The notes: a model not told the origin generated them from the sequence alone. Positions 1 through 11,930 are shown, numbered from the stretch's first letter. The stretch: DNA of 64,000 nucleotides from Girardinichthys multiradiatus (GCF_021462225.1 NC_061802.1:5041859-5105858); one strand, 5' to 3'. Numbers and translations: made by a program.

Positions 1-2183
1 AGTAATGTTAAGATACTGTAGATGAGTGTGTTCAGTGATATGTATATGTTGGTTATCTCCTCATCTCGATACCTTATATGTTGGGTTTGAGTTGTGAAAA
101 AGTATAATTTACAGAAATATTTATTTTAACTGTTGATGCTGGTCATCACCTAGAGGCAGCCTTGTGGGTTTGAACTGGTCCACGGTGGCTCTTACTGGTC
201 TTAAAGAAATCAGCTGAAATTGAGAACATTTAATATAACTTAATATGATATAACAATTTGTTGTTACATTTGCTTAGTGTGGATGTTTAAGACACAATGC
301 AGGCCTTAACTCTTTTAAACATCTTGTGGAGTCAAATTGGAAGGAGAGCGTTACAAACACTAATTGTTGATTTAATAATGCTGTTTTCACGGTGCAATTT
401 CCATAATTTATTTATGCCAAATAATTTAAGGATCTAGTTTTTTAAGAATTACTCTCAGAAGCATCTCACTTTATGTTGATTTCCATAACTTTTGCACAGC
501 CCTGTATGTCTGAGCAGAACATGTTCCTATTTACACCTCTATTCTTCTTGTTTTTCATGTTTTTTCCCTCCATTTCTGGCACTCTCCTTTTCAGCACTTC
601 ACATGTATGATAAACCATGTATCCCTCTAAGGACATTTTTCCAATCCACACGTCCATCCAGTCAAATTACACACTCAACACATAATGGAGTTTGTTCCTA
701 TCGTCTCGACACAGAGGGACCCAGAACTTACATCTGCTCCAGAATACCCCAGACAATAAACAATTCACCACTATTGTTCAAATCTAATTTTTTGGACAAA
801 GTCTCAACAATAAGAAGAAATGAACTACTCTGCAGCAGAAGGAGCTGCCTTAGCCGTTCTGGAGATGCAGGGAAAAGTTTTTCTCAGAGTCTTTTGGCGA
901 CGAGCTGATTCCTCTGAGCTAGCCATTATCTCAGGAAGGAAGTTAATTAAAGTGGCCCAGTCTGAATCAATGAAGAGTATTTGCAGCCACACAACGGACA
1001 GATCGTCGGACTGCCAGGAAGAGCGGAGTAACGGCCATGACACCACTTCAGAGGAGAAGATTAGCCCAGAGACAAAACTCTCGGCTCTGATCGGTCCCTA
1101 CAGTGCGGCTCCCCTCCTGGATTATTCCTCCCCCTTCTTTTATTTTCTATCTCTCCCTTTCTATCCATCATTCCATGCCTTCCCCATTTTCCAGCCCCAC
1201 AAGAACTAGAGGGGGGCTTGTCTTCAAAGCCTGTTCCCTCCATCCGTCCCTGTAATTCCTCACATCATTACCAAGTTTCTAAAACTTAATTTTAGCAATT
1301 ACACAAGCAATTAATTAATAAATGTGCTGTCATTACAGCCCCTGTGTGATCTAAGCCCCATGAATGGGAGGTTCGAATAAAGTGATCAAATGAACTGTGA
1401 GGGGCTTCAGAGAAAGACACAAGGAGGGAGGGATATACTGAGATTGTTATTAAGGGATTGCAGAGTTAATAGTTTGAGGAGCTGCTGGCCTATCAGAGGC
1501 AGAAGTCTGCAGGGAGCGAGAATGAGAAACAGACTGAGGAGAAGATAGAGGACAGGCTGAGACGGAGAGCAAGAAACAAGCAGCAGAAACAGAAAGACGG
1601 GATGATGAGGAGCAAGATGGAGAGCAAAGAAATGGAGCACAAAAAAAGAACAAAAGAAAAACAGAAAAGGAAAAGACTGACAAGAACGTGATAAGAGAAA
1701 GGGTGATGAGGGGAGAGAGAGATGTAAGAGCACTCAGTTCAGTCAGCCGGATTGTTAATGAGATCAGAGAGTTCTCAGGTCATGGAAGCAGCAAGGCAAA
1801 GACAAAACACTTTATTTAGTTAACACACAAATAAAAAAGAAAATTATGATGATGAGCTGTAATCTCTAAAAAAAAGTTTTGGTAAGGGAATGAATAATTT
1901 CCATTTTAATTGCATAAAATAAAATAAAAATTATATGAAAAACCTTTCCTTTTAAACTAAATTTTTAAAACATTTCTTTGTGGTGTCAAAACAATTTCTG
2001 TTGTTTTTGAATCAAGATCCAATCTTTGAGGTGAAACACAGGCCAACGAACAGGCTCCTGACCCATTTACGCCAGCGTGTTGAGGTTTGATTGTTGTAAA
2101 GGAAGAGGATCAAATAACCGATTTTGTGTCATTAACAGTTTGACTCAAAGCACTTAAAACATTGGAAATGTTATACAGAGACT
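1..2183. other. No recognised gene; AT-rich non-coding DNA
   Basis: No conserved protein, RNA gene or mobile element was recognised here. Open frames are short and show no family resemblance. Two stretches stand out by composition: 1275-1365 carries several TTAATTA/AATTAC motifs followed by a less AT-rich block, as in many vertebrate conserved non-coding elements, and 1500-1735 is purine-rich on the + strand. The frames between 820 and 1209 have no domain or motif I know. Confidence 0.5.
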
Positions 2184-2937
2184 TGCAAAAGCATTCATAG
2201 CCCTTAAACTTTTCAGTATTTTATTGTGTTACCTAGTGAGGTTTAGTAGATTGTTTGCGGGACCAAAGTGCAGACATGAACTCAGGAGCAACATGTTGAC
2301 ATTGGCAGAATATTAAGAAGGTTTTGCACACATTTGTAATGGAAACACAGCTATTAACAACCACAAACATAAATTCATGTTATTTAAATTGAATATAATG
2401 GACTAACAAAATGTAATGCAGGGAAGGCAAATGATAGTTTCAAATCATGGTTCTCCAAAGTATTTTTTAAACAAAATCTGAAAAGTTTGCTGTGCATTTG
2501 TACTCTACCCGCTTTCCTCTAATTCCCCTAAATGTAATCCGTTGAAACCAATTTCCTTTAGATCAGAGTCCACCTGTGTGAAATGTAATCTTCATGTAAA
2601 TATGAGTGTTTTGTGAGGGCCTCAATGGTTTGTTAGAGAACATTAGTGAAAAAACAGCTTGATGAAGACCAAGGAACACAACAGACAGGTAAGTGAACAA
2701 GTTGTAGAGACGTTTAAAACAGATCTCAGTTATAAAACTATATCCCAGTCCTTGAATGGAGCACTGTTCAAACCATCAACCCGAAATGGACAAGATACTG
2801 CAAAACTGCTAGCCTGGCAATACAGTGCAATCCACTTAAACTGACACGCTGGGAAAATAAAACTAATCAGGGAAGCAGTCAAGAAACCCAGATGCCTCTG
2901 GAGGCGCTACATAGATCCACAGCTCAGGTGGGAGAAC

Positions 2938-3229
2938 TATGGGGTAAGAACGCTGTCAAAAACAATGTGTATGTAAAGACGGAAATGTGTGCATATTAGT
3001 CAATAGTTGTGCATAAGTAAAATCCAAAAGAGGTATTATATATTTTCTCTATAAGAATACAAAATAAAATGTTACAGCTTCAAGAAATTACAAACACAAA
3101 GTTCAAATTTACAGTTGTGGTTTATTCTTTATGAATACAATATGCTATAACAGTTTGTGAATACGATTTATTTTCTATGAGAATACGAATTTACATCAGC
3201 GACTTGGTGTCATGTGATCTCAGGCTCTT
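2938..3229 (+). repeat. Left arm of foldback element
   Basis: This arm of about 292 bp pairs with 3314-3603. It is AT-rich except for a tip around 3200-3229 (GCGACTTGGT, CTCAGGCTC). The two arms differ by only a few substitutions and short indels, suggesting a relatively recent insertion compared with its decayed Tc1 host. Confidence 0.88.
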
Positions 3230-3313
3230 CTTCTGCTGGCGGTTCGCAACAAATTCAAAGGTGCATACTGCCACCTACTGTACATTATTGTATAACTCCA
3301 CCCACTATATTCT

Positions 3314-3603
3314 GAGCCTGAGATCACGTGACACCAAGTCGCTGATGTAAATTCGTATTCTCATAGAAAATAAATCGTATTCACAAACTGTTATAGCATA
3401 TTGTATTCATAAAGAATAAACCACAACTGTAAACTTGAACTTTGTGTTTGTAATTTCTTGAAGCTGTAACATTTTATTTTGTATTCTTATAGAGAAAATA
3501 TACAATACCTATTTTGGATTTTACTTATGCACAACTATTGAGTAATATGCACACATTTCCGTCTTTACATACACATTGTTTTTGACAACGTTCTTACCCC
3601 ATA
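3314..3603 (-). repeat. Right arm of foldback element
   Basis: Reverse complement of 2938-3229. The differences visible by eye include single-base changes such as TCATGTGAT versus ATCACGTGA at the inner tip. The outer end CTTACCCCATA is immediately followed by the GAGAAC target duplication. Confidence 0.88.
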
Positions 3604-4030
3604 GAGAACAATGTATTGCACTTCACAATTCTCACCTTTATGAAAGAGTAGCAAGAATACAGTCATTGTTGAAAGAAGTCCTGTTACATGGGCTGTATTG
3701 CCTCCATAAGTCATTCAGGGATCAGGCAGCACATCACCATGAACACACCATCTCCTAAGTGACACAAAATAGTGGCAGCACCTTGCTGTGGGATTGCTGA
3801 CCTAAAGAGTTGACATGAAGATGGAGGAAGTTACATAGACGACAAAACAAATCCACAATCTGTTGAAAGCTGCAAAAAAAAACTGAGTTTGGGGCAGAGG
3901 TTCAACTTCCAACAGGACAACAACGAACACAAAGCCAGGGTTACAATGTAATGGTTTAGAGCAAAGCATATTAATGTGTTAGTATGACTGAGTCAAACTC
4001 CAGATCTAAATCTAGTGTTATAGTCAAGAC

Positions 4031-5133
4031 CATCTAACCCGAAACCATGTCAAGACCAAGACCAGACAACATCAAGACCAAACCCATATGACAGACCCTT
4101 TTCACGACTGGTGGTGTAATCATAATAATCCAGTTGTTGCTGCAAACGTCTGCCTGTGACAGTTTTTTAGCAAGCTAGCCTATAACAGTGCTCTAGACCA
4201 ACTGGTTGCACTGGTTTACCTAGCCTTTCCACTTAGATGCACTGCTCCAACATTTATGTGAAACTCGTACAATAGCAGACCATCAACTACAGGCCACTTG
4301 TCCAACAAATCTGACAAGCTGGTAACAGATAAACAGACCAGAAAACTCTGATGAGTGAATACAGTCAGGTCATCATTAACTGACTTAGCATTAGCTGCAG
4401 CCAGAGTGGAAGTGGAGGACTTAACTTACTTAACGTACTTTCACTCTGCATGTTGTACAGACAGAAAATCCAAACACTCTCAATGGAAAATCTTTCTTCC
4501 TCTTATTTTCTCATCCCTCTCATTTTCACCCACTACTTTAATGAGTACTCTGTACCTCTCTTTTTTTTTTAAAGTTTTTTCATATTAAGTAAGACAAAAG
4601 GTAAATGAGATTTGGCATTGAAGAGAAAACCAAATCAACTCTGCATTGCCATCACCTCCAATCTGCTCTGACTGCAGAAATAATGTTTTATTATTTTTAC
4701 GTTTTTTAAAAGACAGTCTACAATTAAAGTTGTGTTTTCGGTATTGTGATTCACCTGGTAGGTTATTAGCTTAGAATATGTGTTATATTGTTATATAGAG
4801 TAACATGTTTTGCAATAAAAGGTGTGTTTTCATCCATTAAAATGTATGGTCACCATCTAAACCATGAATTCCATCCCAACACACCCGCCTGTCAAAACAA
4901 CAACTCTCCCACTTTTTTTGAAAAAAGAGAAAAAGGGTAATTCTGTGAATTAAAATGCTTAAAGAACAGTCAATCAGGCTTGTAATTCCGTCTCATATAA
5001 TTAGAGGCTGGGAAAACTAATTACAGCGGAGAAACCTAACTCTCCTCTCGCTACTACAGCAGCCCCTCATCACTGAGATCAGGTGACAGCCATCAAACTC
5101 GTTAGGCCGCCATGCATCACCACACACACATAT

Positions 5134-5134
<1 letters not shown>
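4031..5134. other. No recognised gene
   Basis: No coding or mobile-element signature was recognised. The block 4970-5110 contains TAATTA/ATTA motifs next to a GC-richer segment and looks like a possible conserved non-coding element, judged only by composition. Confidence 0.4.

Positions 5135-5166
<32 letters not shown>
5135..5166. repeat. (CA)n microsatellite
   Basis: Uninterrupted CA dinucleotide run of about 32 bp, preceded by a shorter imperfect CA run at 5119-5130. Cysteine/valine-rich open frames across it are artefacts. Confidence 0.95.
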
Positions 5167-5168
<2 letters not shown>

Positions 5169-7330
5169 CAATGTGTGGTTGAGCAAACAGCTAGGCCAAA
5201 AAGAGATGGAGATGAAGAGGAGAAGGAGAAGGAGAAGGGAGGAAAAAAATAGCAGGTAATCAAGAAAGAGGTGCAACAACAACAGGTTGTGTTCTTAATC
5301 AGCAGCACAGAGAAGGAAAGAAAGTGGATATATACGGGGATGAGGCAAAACAGGTGAAAAAAAGAAAGAAACTCAACTGTTCCTGATACAGAAAGATGAT
5401 CAGGGAGAGGATATAGGCAGTAATGTAAATTACTTTAAATGCATCAGGTTGATCTACGCTTGATTGCTGCCAGGAAAAGATGTTTGCAGAAGAAAAAATG
5501 TTCCTGATTTGTTCCTACCACTCACTTTCAGTTTATCTCAGTGGCACTGCCAGTTGATAATTAGTTGTGAGTATAATTAACTGTCTAAAATGCAGAAAAA
5601 CTTAATTTCACTCAAAGTGCTAAAGGAGAAAGTCTTATGAGTGTCACAACACTGCCAAAGTACTTCAGAACCCGTCGTGTCAGGCAGCTGAGAACAGAAA
5701 TGAGTGTTTGAAGTGTTTGTGCAGAAAAACATGTTGCCAAAAAATTCACCGTAAAGCATTAAACCAGGAGTTAGAATGAATCATTTATGATCAGCGTTGC
5801 ATTGACAATAACTGATTTTTTAAATGCTATTCATTTATACTTACTTATTTCAAGTGAAATCTATTTGTATAGAACATTTAAGAACAGCTGGTGTTGGTCA
5901 AAGCAGATATGACGTTAAAATACAATAAACAATTCTAAAATGGAAAGAAGAAAGGAAGGTATAATTATTTCAGTGGATGACCAATCATTTCTATCATATG
6001 AAACAAGGCATTTAAAATCGTCTCCAACAAACACTTAGTTGTTTCTAATGTTAGGGAAATACAAAAGATTTAAAGAGGGTTCGTATGAATAGAAAATAAA
6101 TAAAGAAATAATTTCTTCTTCAAAAATGTAAAAGATTTTTAAAGAAAGAAATGTGTAACGTGCAAAATCAGAATAAGACTAAATTAAAGAGATTGTTGGT
6201 AAAGATAACATAGTAAATATTTTGTGACCAAAATTACATGGGTTAAGCAAATAATTTCACATAATTCATGATGTAGGATGATAAGATCTGTGCGTTTTAA
6301 GCAGTTTGCCTTGCAGAAATACATATGTACCTTCGGGCTCCTATTTTCAGTAACTGGATACCTGTCAGTTGTTAGAAGCCTGTTACCTTAAACACTCAGT
6401 AGCCCCTTTTAGGTCCGTGCCGTGACACAGTAATGACCATGTATCTCAGTGGAGACTCATCTATTACACCAAAGCTAATTGCCTTTAAACAACTTTGCGA
6501 AAGTACTGATTGAAACCCCAAATGGGCCTGAATCCTGATTCTAGGATGCTCACATTGAAACCAAAAGCGAAGAATGTTAAAAATGTAAAAAAAAAGGCCA
6601 AGAATATAGTTTTTGTAGTGAATTTATTAAAGCCTATCCTGAACTCAGTTTCTACGTTAATCTAGTCTCCTGTGAATTTACCTGTTTGTCCTCAGTCTGC
6701 TCTCAGAAACCGGCTAAATGTCACCGTGTGCTTCCTCCGAAGCGCGTCGTGAAAGTGGGTGGAGGGGACCCGTTTCCAAGGCAACAAGGGTCTCATTTTT
6801 CGCCAGCGGCCCATTCCCAACCTGTTACCAAATGAGCCGGAGCAGCACCGCCGAAGCTTCAAAGAGCAGCAGCCTCCCAGCCGCCACAGGGTCTGCTAAT
6901 GTCAGGAAACCAAATACCGCAGCCAGAGCTGGAAGATTTTAGCTAGAGCAACGTAGACAGATGGTGGGGCTGACATCTTGTTCAAGTCCTGGATTTAGAA
7001 TAAAAGGTAGTAAAATAAGTCAAATCTGCTCTCTAATTTCCATCTTCTATCCAAACAACTCACTCACATCAACTTCCACTTTCACCGATGGAAGCGTGCC
7101 CAATTTCTATTTTACTTTCTGAGACTTTTCTAAAGTTTGCGTAAAATTCACTTGATAGTTGGACAGAGACCTTGAGTAACAAGTCTTCCTCTTCTCCATT
7201 CCCTCTTCATCTACCTGCATTTCTTGCTGTCCTCCCATGGTGCCTGGAGGTTGCAAAGCTTCAAAGTTGATTTCCCTTCATGTTAACTTCTGGACGGATG
7301 CTTGAAATGAGGAGAGGAGAAGGGAAGGTA
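5167..7330. other. No recognised gene
   Basis: AT-rich DNA without a recognised protein, RNA or transposon. A GC-richer island lies at about 6700-6945. It includes GTTTCCAAGGCAAC at 6772-6785, an imperfect palindrome resembling an RFX X-box. The open frame there has no recognisable domain. Confidence 0.4.
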
Positions 7331-7390
7331 AGAGAAGAGAAGAGAAGAGAAGAGAAGAGAAGAGAAGAGAAGAGAAGAGAAGAGAAGAGA
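7331..7390. repeat. (AGAGA)n pentanucleotide repeat
   Basis: Twelve uninterrupted AGAGA units, all purine on the + strand; such mirror-symmetric purine tracts can adopt triplex structure. Confidence 0.95.
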
Positions 7391-7612
7391 GGCACTCAGA
7401 AGTTAAGGGCAGATCAGAAAGAAAAGGTCAGAATAAATGTAAAATTTTAGGATTTAAAATAAATTCACAACCAGAAGTCAAAGGGTTTCTGGGTGCGGGT
7501 CAGAATCCTAAGTACAGCTGGTCAGACCCATCAAAGAGATGGAGATGAGGTTATACAGCTGAGTGAAATGTTTATCATCAGTTTCCAGAAACAAAAATTT
7601 ACCTCAGGATAA

Positions 7613-7615
<3 letters not shown>

Positions 7616-7701
<86 letters not shown>
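7616..7701. repeat. (TG)n microsatellite
   Basis: About 43 uninterrupted TG units. Long frames of alternating Cys-Val or His-Thr across this tract are artefacts of the repeat. Confidence 0.97.
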
Positions 7702-7705
<4 letters not shown>

Positions 7706-8435
7706 CGCTGAAGCAACAGCTGGTAAACAGAACGTCTCCACTCCCCCTCTCTCCTCCCCCCACTGAACTGTTTTGTACCAGTTTTCAGGGTTTTGGTAAA
7801 AGAAGAGATACAGTGAGACCACCGGGAAGTTGCAAAACCATCATCTCTCAGGAAACTGACAAACTTCCCTCTTCTATTCATGAGGGTTTGTCCCTGTGGA
7901 CATCTTCTTGTTCTTTTTACTTGGCCTGGATGCGTCCAAGCATCCACTCCTCACGTATCCACCTGACTGTCTGTGGATCCATCTATCTGTCTGGCCGTCC
8001 AGCTATGTGTTCTCCCACCAGGGTTTGATTTCAGGCTGAATCGACGCCCTGTAAGACGAGTCAAAGCCAGCAGCTCCTTGGTGGCTCCAGGGAGGGGAGA
8101 GGAGGCATGCGGCTGGGTTTCATCCCATGGAGGGTGCAGTGTTCTGGGGTTAGGAGTGGCCCGGGGGGCCTCTGGGCACGATGGAAGGATGGATGGGTGG
8201 ATCCACTGACTGTTGATTGTGTTTCCCCTGAGGCAGAGGACATAGATCACAGCAAGCAAGACAGACATTAACTATTTCATACTTCATGGAGACTGAATGT
8301 AATGCTCTGCTTTATGTGTATTTTTTAGGTTGGGTTTTATTAATATTAACATTTATCCCAAGTGAAATGAAACAGCAAATATCCTGGTAACATTATTTAC
8401 AAAAAGCAGGGCTTTTCTAGTCTGTTTTACAAATA
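7702..8435. other. No recognised gene
   Basis: Mixed-composition DNA with overlapping open frames on both strands around 7950-8270, none resembling a known family. Short GGATGGATGG/CATCTATCTGTC patches look like weak tetranucleotide drift. Confidence 0.4.
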
Positions 8436-9536
8436 CAGTGCATTGCAAAAGTATTCATACCCCTTAAACCTTTCAAATTTTTCATGTTAAAAACGTTTTA
8501 TTTTACTGAGATATTACAGCTGCATCCTAATAAACCAGAATATTATTGAAAAGTTAATTTATTTCAGTAACTCAATTCATAAAGTGAAAAAAATTTTATA
8601 GATTAATTGCACACAGACTGATGTGATGTTTTCAAGCCTTTCTTTCTTTTAATTATGACGATTTTCCGCTTATAGCTAATTAAAGCCCAACATTTAGGAT
8701 TAGAATATCACATCAGACCAGAAACAAATATTTTTAATACAGAAATTTGGGCTTAATAAAAAATATGTTTAATACCTGCTAAGAGGCCATTTTTAAAGGT
8801 ACTTTAATCTGAAAAACAGGCCTCATCAGAATGCATATTCTAATTTACTGAGAGGTACCTGTATGTGATTGGCCAGCACAAAGTAGTGCAGGATTGTGAA
8901 GCACAAAAGAAAATGATCTGTGGTTTTCACACATTTTCACAAATATAAATCTAAAAAGTATGGTGTGAATTTGTATTCAGCCCCAGTTACTCTGATACCA
9001 CTAAAGAAAATCCAGTGCATATATTTGTCATCAGTAGTAATCTGTCTGTAATTTAAACTCAGTATAAACATAGCTCCATTGAAGCCCCATAGGTTTGTTA
9101 AACTGTTCCCTACTTTGCCCTGTATGTTGGTATTAAGAAAAAAAAAACGTTTTGGAAATTAAGGAAATTTTACCCTGTCAAGTCTGTCAACTATGTGTGT
9201 TGTTTTATACTTCTCTGCTGTGTAAAATAGTTTAAAAGTTTGGAAACATAAACTGTCCAATTTCATCAGGACAGTTTATGTTTTATTTCAATTAATCAGA
9301 AAGCAGGTCATGCCTTAAGCCTGCATTATTGTAACAGTGTGGGCAGAGACATAAGGAGACATTAGTGAGCAAACAGCATCATGAAGGCAAAAAGGCCCAC
9401 CAGACAGGTCAGGAATAAAGCTGTTGAGAAGGAGGGCTCAGAGAAGCAGTCAAGAGGCTGAATGTAACTCTGGAGGAACTGCAGATCCACACCTCAAGTA
9501 GAACATTCTGTTGACAGGACAACTGTGTCCTAATTA
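8436..9536 (+). mobile_element. Degraded Tc1-like transposon (CAGTGC family) with nested insert
   Basis: Starts CAGTGCATTGCAAAAGTATT after a TA at 8434-8435, the terminal repeat of the common fish Tc1 family. It is interrupted by a TA-flanked miniature element at 8517-8861 and resumes at 8862 with the inner terminal-repeat region and 5' leader, including GTATTCAGCCCCAGTTACTC near 8972. The start of the transposase is at about 9379 (ATGAAGGCAAAAAGG). Pieces of the N-terminal region continue to 9536, where a second TA-associated fragment begins. No intact frame and no 3' terminal repeat were found. Confidence 0.7.
8517..8861. mobile_element. TA-flanked miniature Tc1-like element, 345 bp
   Basis: Begins CAGCTGCATCCTAATAAACC and ends GTAAATTAGAATA-type in reverse complement (CAGGTACCTCTCAGTAAATT on the minus strand). 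TA dinucleotides lie on both sides (8515-8516, 8862-8863). The ends match a second fish Tc1 family, in which CAGGTGCATCTCAATAAATT is the usual terminus. There is no coding capacity, so it needs a transposase from elsewhere. It interrupts the older Tc1 copy at 8436-9536. Confidence 0.72.
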
Positions 9537-9860
9537 CAGACCCATTCACTAAATCAGAATATTGGTGAAAGGTTAATTCATTTTGGTAACACAATTCACA
9601 AAATGAAACATTATAGAGATTAATTACACACAGAGTGATATTTTTGAGCCTTTAATTCTGTTAATTAAGATGGTTTTCTGCTGCCAGCTAATTAAAACAC
9701 GACATTTAAAATTAGAATATTACATCAGACCAATAAAAAACATTTTAATATAGAAATGTGGTCTTGAATGAAAAGTATGTATAATACCTGCTCAAAGATT
9801 ATTATTTTCAAAAGGTACTTTTAATCTGACAAATGAGCCTCATTTCTTGAATATGACTTC
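9537..9860. mobile_element. Second copy of the miniature Tc1-like element, one end lost
   Basis: Starts CAGACCCATTCACTAAATCA after TA at 9535-9536 and is similar along its length to 8517-8850. The two share the AATTAGAATATnACATCAGACC block and the GTACTTTTAATCTGA block. The right terminal repeat is not recognisable and the similarity fades near 9850. More diverged from the family ends than the copy at 8517. Confidence 0.6.
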
Positions 9861-11363
9861 ACTTCTTGTAATTTTGGCCACATGGCTCAATTTTCTACTC
9901 ATCTCATTCGCTCCACTGTCTGTTGGACCACAAAGACTGTGTGATGTAAATTTATTTCATCTGTACTTGCAGACTATAATCTGATAGGGTGAAACTATTA
10001 GAAACAGGTATGAATATTATTAAACACTATTAATAAGGTGCAAATGTCCCTAAAAACATGCCAACCATCACTCATAAAAATGGCCTACACCAGAGCTCAT
10101 TTGGAAGTGCTAAAAAATTAAATTTTAACCATTACTATATTTTTTTCTATGAATTTTGGTTATTTTGTGAATAGACTGCTGGGAAAAAAATAACAATTTT
10201 AAGTATTCTATACAATAAAAATGCGTAAGTGGTACTGAAATAAAGGAGTCAGAGGGGTATACCGGTATACTTTGGACAATCTTTCTACTTCTTTGGTTAT
10301 AGTCATGGCACAAATTCAGCAATGAGACAAAAAAATTAGGCAAAAGAAGAAGGGGACCAGAACCCTGACCAGTAACGCCCAAGGATACAAAGTCTTGAGC
10401 AATCTGATTACAGAGTAGTTGTAGTTATCCACTGTTAGACGTATACAGGGGGTTAGGGTTAGACATCATCCCATGGAGTGTGCATCAATTAAAACTTATT
10501 TTATTTATTATAGATGCATGCAAGCGATTGTATTCCAATGAAAATGACACTATGTTTTACTTGAGCTTATCTTTGGCATGCAATTACAGCATGTATTTAT
10601 GACCAGTGCCTCTGTGCCTTCATTAGGATTGACTCTGCTACAAGTTTACCACTTAAAGGACATTGTTAGCACAGCTTAATTTTCCTAACTCCTAATTATG
10701 TGTAACAGGTGGCCACAATGCCAGAGAACTGCCAAATATGGTGTCAGCTTTCGTTTTAAGGAGGCTGTTGTTGTAATCATACTTGTTAAATTACCATCAG
10801 AGACTTGGCACAAACAGAACAGGAGGAAGAAAAACTCGACAACAGGAAAAATTCTCTGTAATTGTAAGATCATCACACAAGGAACGTGGCAACAGTTTAA
10901 ACCAATAAGTAATATTTCCTGAAACCTTTGGCACCAACTCTGTGTATCTGTCCTGGAGCACTTCTGAAACATCTCCTGTCAATAAAAGTCAGCGGAGCAC
11001 TTTTATGTTTAATGCCCTTTAAAAGTATTTTCATCCTGCTTCATTTCAAGTGACGAGTACATACAAAGAATAGAGTTTTACATGTTGCAATGTTGGAACC
11101 GTTCAACAAGAAAAGTTTCTGTACAACACGTTAATAGCAGGAACTGTTGGTGTTCTTAACTTAGCTGTAGTAATATAAATGATTCACTGAGGACGTCGCA
11201 ATGTGCATTCACTCTTATTCTGTGAGGGGCAGATAAACATTTGGCTTTTACATTTTGAGCATTGTTCATTTACGAGGACTTTGTCGTTGTCTGAAGATGA
11301 ACTTGTATGATGACGTCTTCAAGACTCTTATTCTAAAGCTCTGAAAACAGTTGATAAAGCATA
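9861..11363. other. No recognised gene
   Basis: AT-rich DNA; no family resemblance was recognised in any frame. Confidence 0.4.
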
Positions 11364-11870
11364 CAGGGGTATCCCGTTAAGTTAGAATGTAGGTGCAAAG
11401 TTAATTTATTTCGCTGATTCTAATCAAAAAGAAACACTCAAACATTATACGGATTTATTACACACAGAGTGATATAGTGTTTATTTTTGTTAATGTTGAA
11501 CATTAGGGTTTACAGCAAATGAAAACCTCGAATTCAGCTAGAATATTACATCAAACCAATAACACGGGTCTCAAACAAACCAATTATGTTATGACCATGT
11601 TACGCAATTGTGGCAAAGAATGTTGACATGACAGTGACGACCCGTCTAAGGACTGCAAAACGTCATTGCTAAAGAAGCTGGCTGCTCTCAGAGTGTTGTT
11701 TCCAAGCCTGCTAATGGAAGGTTGAGTGGAAGGAAAAAATGCAGTAAAATAGATGCACAAGTCACAAACATAACCTCAGCCTTGAAAAGATTCTTGAGCA
11801 AAGCCCTTTTGAGTTTTTGGGTGAGAGTTATAGGTGGTGTAGTGTGGCTGGAGATCAAAGAAGCTGTTGG
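11364..11870 (+). mobile_element. 5' part of a Tc1-like transposon (CAGGTGCATCTC family)
   Basis: Begins CAGGGGTATCCCGTTAAGTT after TA at 11362-11363 and continues with a diverged inner terminal repeat (CACACAGAGTGATATAGTG). It then runs into the start of a transposase. Around 11665-11745 the translation retains scraps such as LSGRKKC, the basic stretch following the first helix-turn-helix of this family. Downstream to about 11870 only weak nucleotide similarity to the transposase gene remains. The 3' half and right terminal repeat are missing. Confidence 0.6.
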
Positions 11871-11930
11871 GTTTCTTTTGAAAATTAGGTTAGCTGCAAA
11901 CCAGTGAAATCGCATCATAAAATCTCCAAG

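Larger units (their letters stand above)
2938..3603. mobile_element. Foldback (long inverted repeat) MITE-like element, 666 bp
   Basis: The element starts TATGGGGTAAGAACG and ends with its reverse complement. The left arm (2938-3229) and right arm (3314-3603) are nearly perfect inverted copies of about 290 bp, separated by an 84-bp unique loop. It sits inside a Tc1 copy and is flanked by a direct GAGAAC at 2932-2937 and 3604-3609, a 6-bp target duplication. There is no open frame, so it is non-autonomous. A 6-bp duplication excludes Tc1 (TA), piggyBac (TTAA), Harbinger (3 bp) and most hAT (8 bp). IS3EU-like or Dada-like mobilisation is a guess from duplication length only. Confidence 0.88.
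2659..4015 (+). pseudogene. Tc1-like transposase remnant
   Basis: A 61-codon open piece (2659-2844) begins MMKTKEHNRQ and resembles the N-terminal helix-turn-helix region of fish Tc1 transposases, which bind the terminal repeats. The usual basic linker and second DNA-binding half follow in other frames up to 2937. After the foldback insertion, 3610-3750 and 3880-4015 keep only nucleotide-level resemblance to the catalytic domain. Reading frames shift repeatedly and in-frame stops occur, so no transposase can be made. The family is Tc1/mariner, normally about 340 residues with a DDE triad. Confidence 0.6.
2184..4030 (+). mobile_element. Degraded Tc1-like transposon, interrupted by a foldback element
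   Basis: The left end reads GACTTGCAAAAGCATTCATA, close to the terminal inverted repeat of the common fish Tc1 family that begins CAGTGCCTTGCAAAAGTATTCATACCCC (family known from memory). The transposase region follows from about 2659 and is broken at 2938 by the 666-bp foldback element, then resumes at 3610. Downstream pieces match the usual order: a catalytic-core stretch near 3905-3935 and a stretch near 3985-4015 corresponding to the segment before the last acidic residue. The 3' terminal repeat was not found; after about 4030 the sequence changes to short CAAGACCA-type repeats. Multiple stops and indels make this an old, dead copy. Confidence 0.7.

Noticed and set aside
820..1209. 129-codon frame as a host exon
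   Set aside because: No recognisable domain, no clear splice signals, and an overlapping frame of similar length on the other strand.
4035..4090. CAAGACCA repeats as a minisatellite
   Set aside because: Units are irregular and too few to call an array.
6718..6942. Ser/Ala-rich 74-codon frame
   Set aside because: A GC-richer patch gives low-complexity translation; no start context or splice signals convincing enough for a gene.
7531..8028. Long open frames on both strands across the TG tract
   Set aside because: They are alternating Cys-Val or His-Thr translations of a dinucleotide repeat, with no domain on either side.
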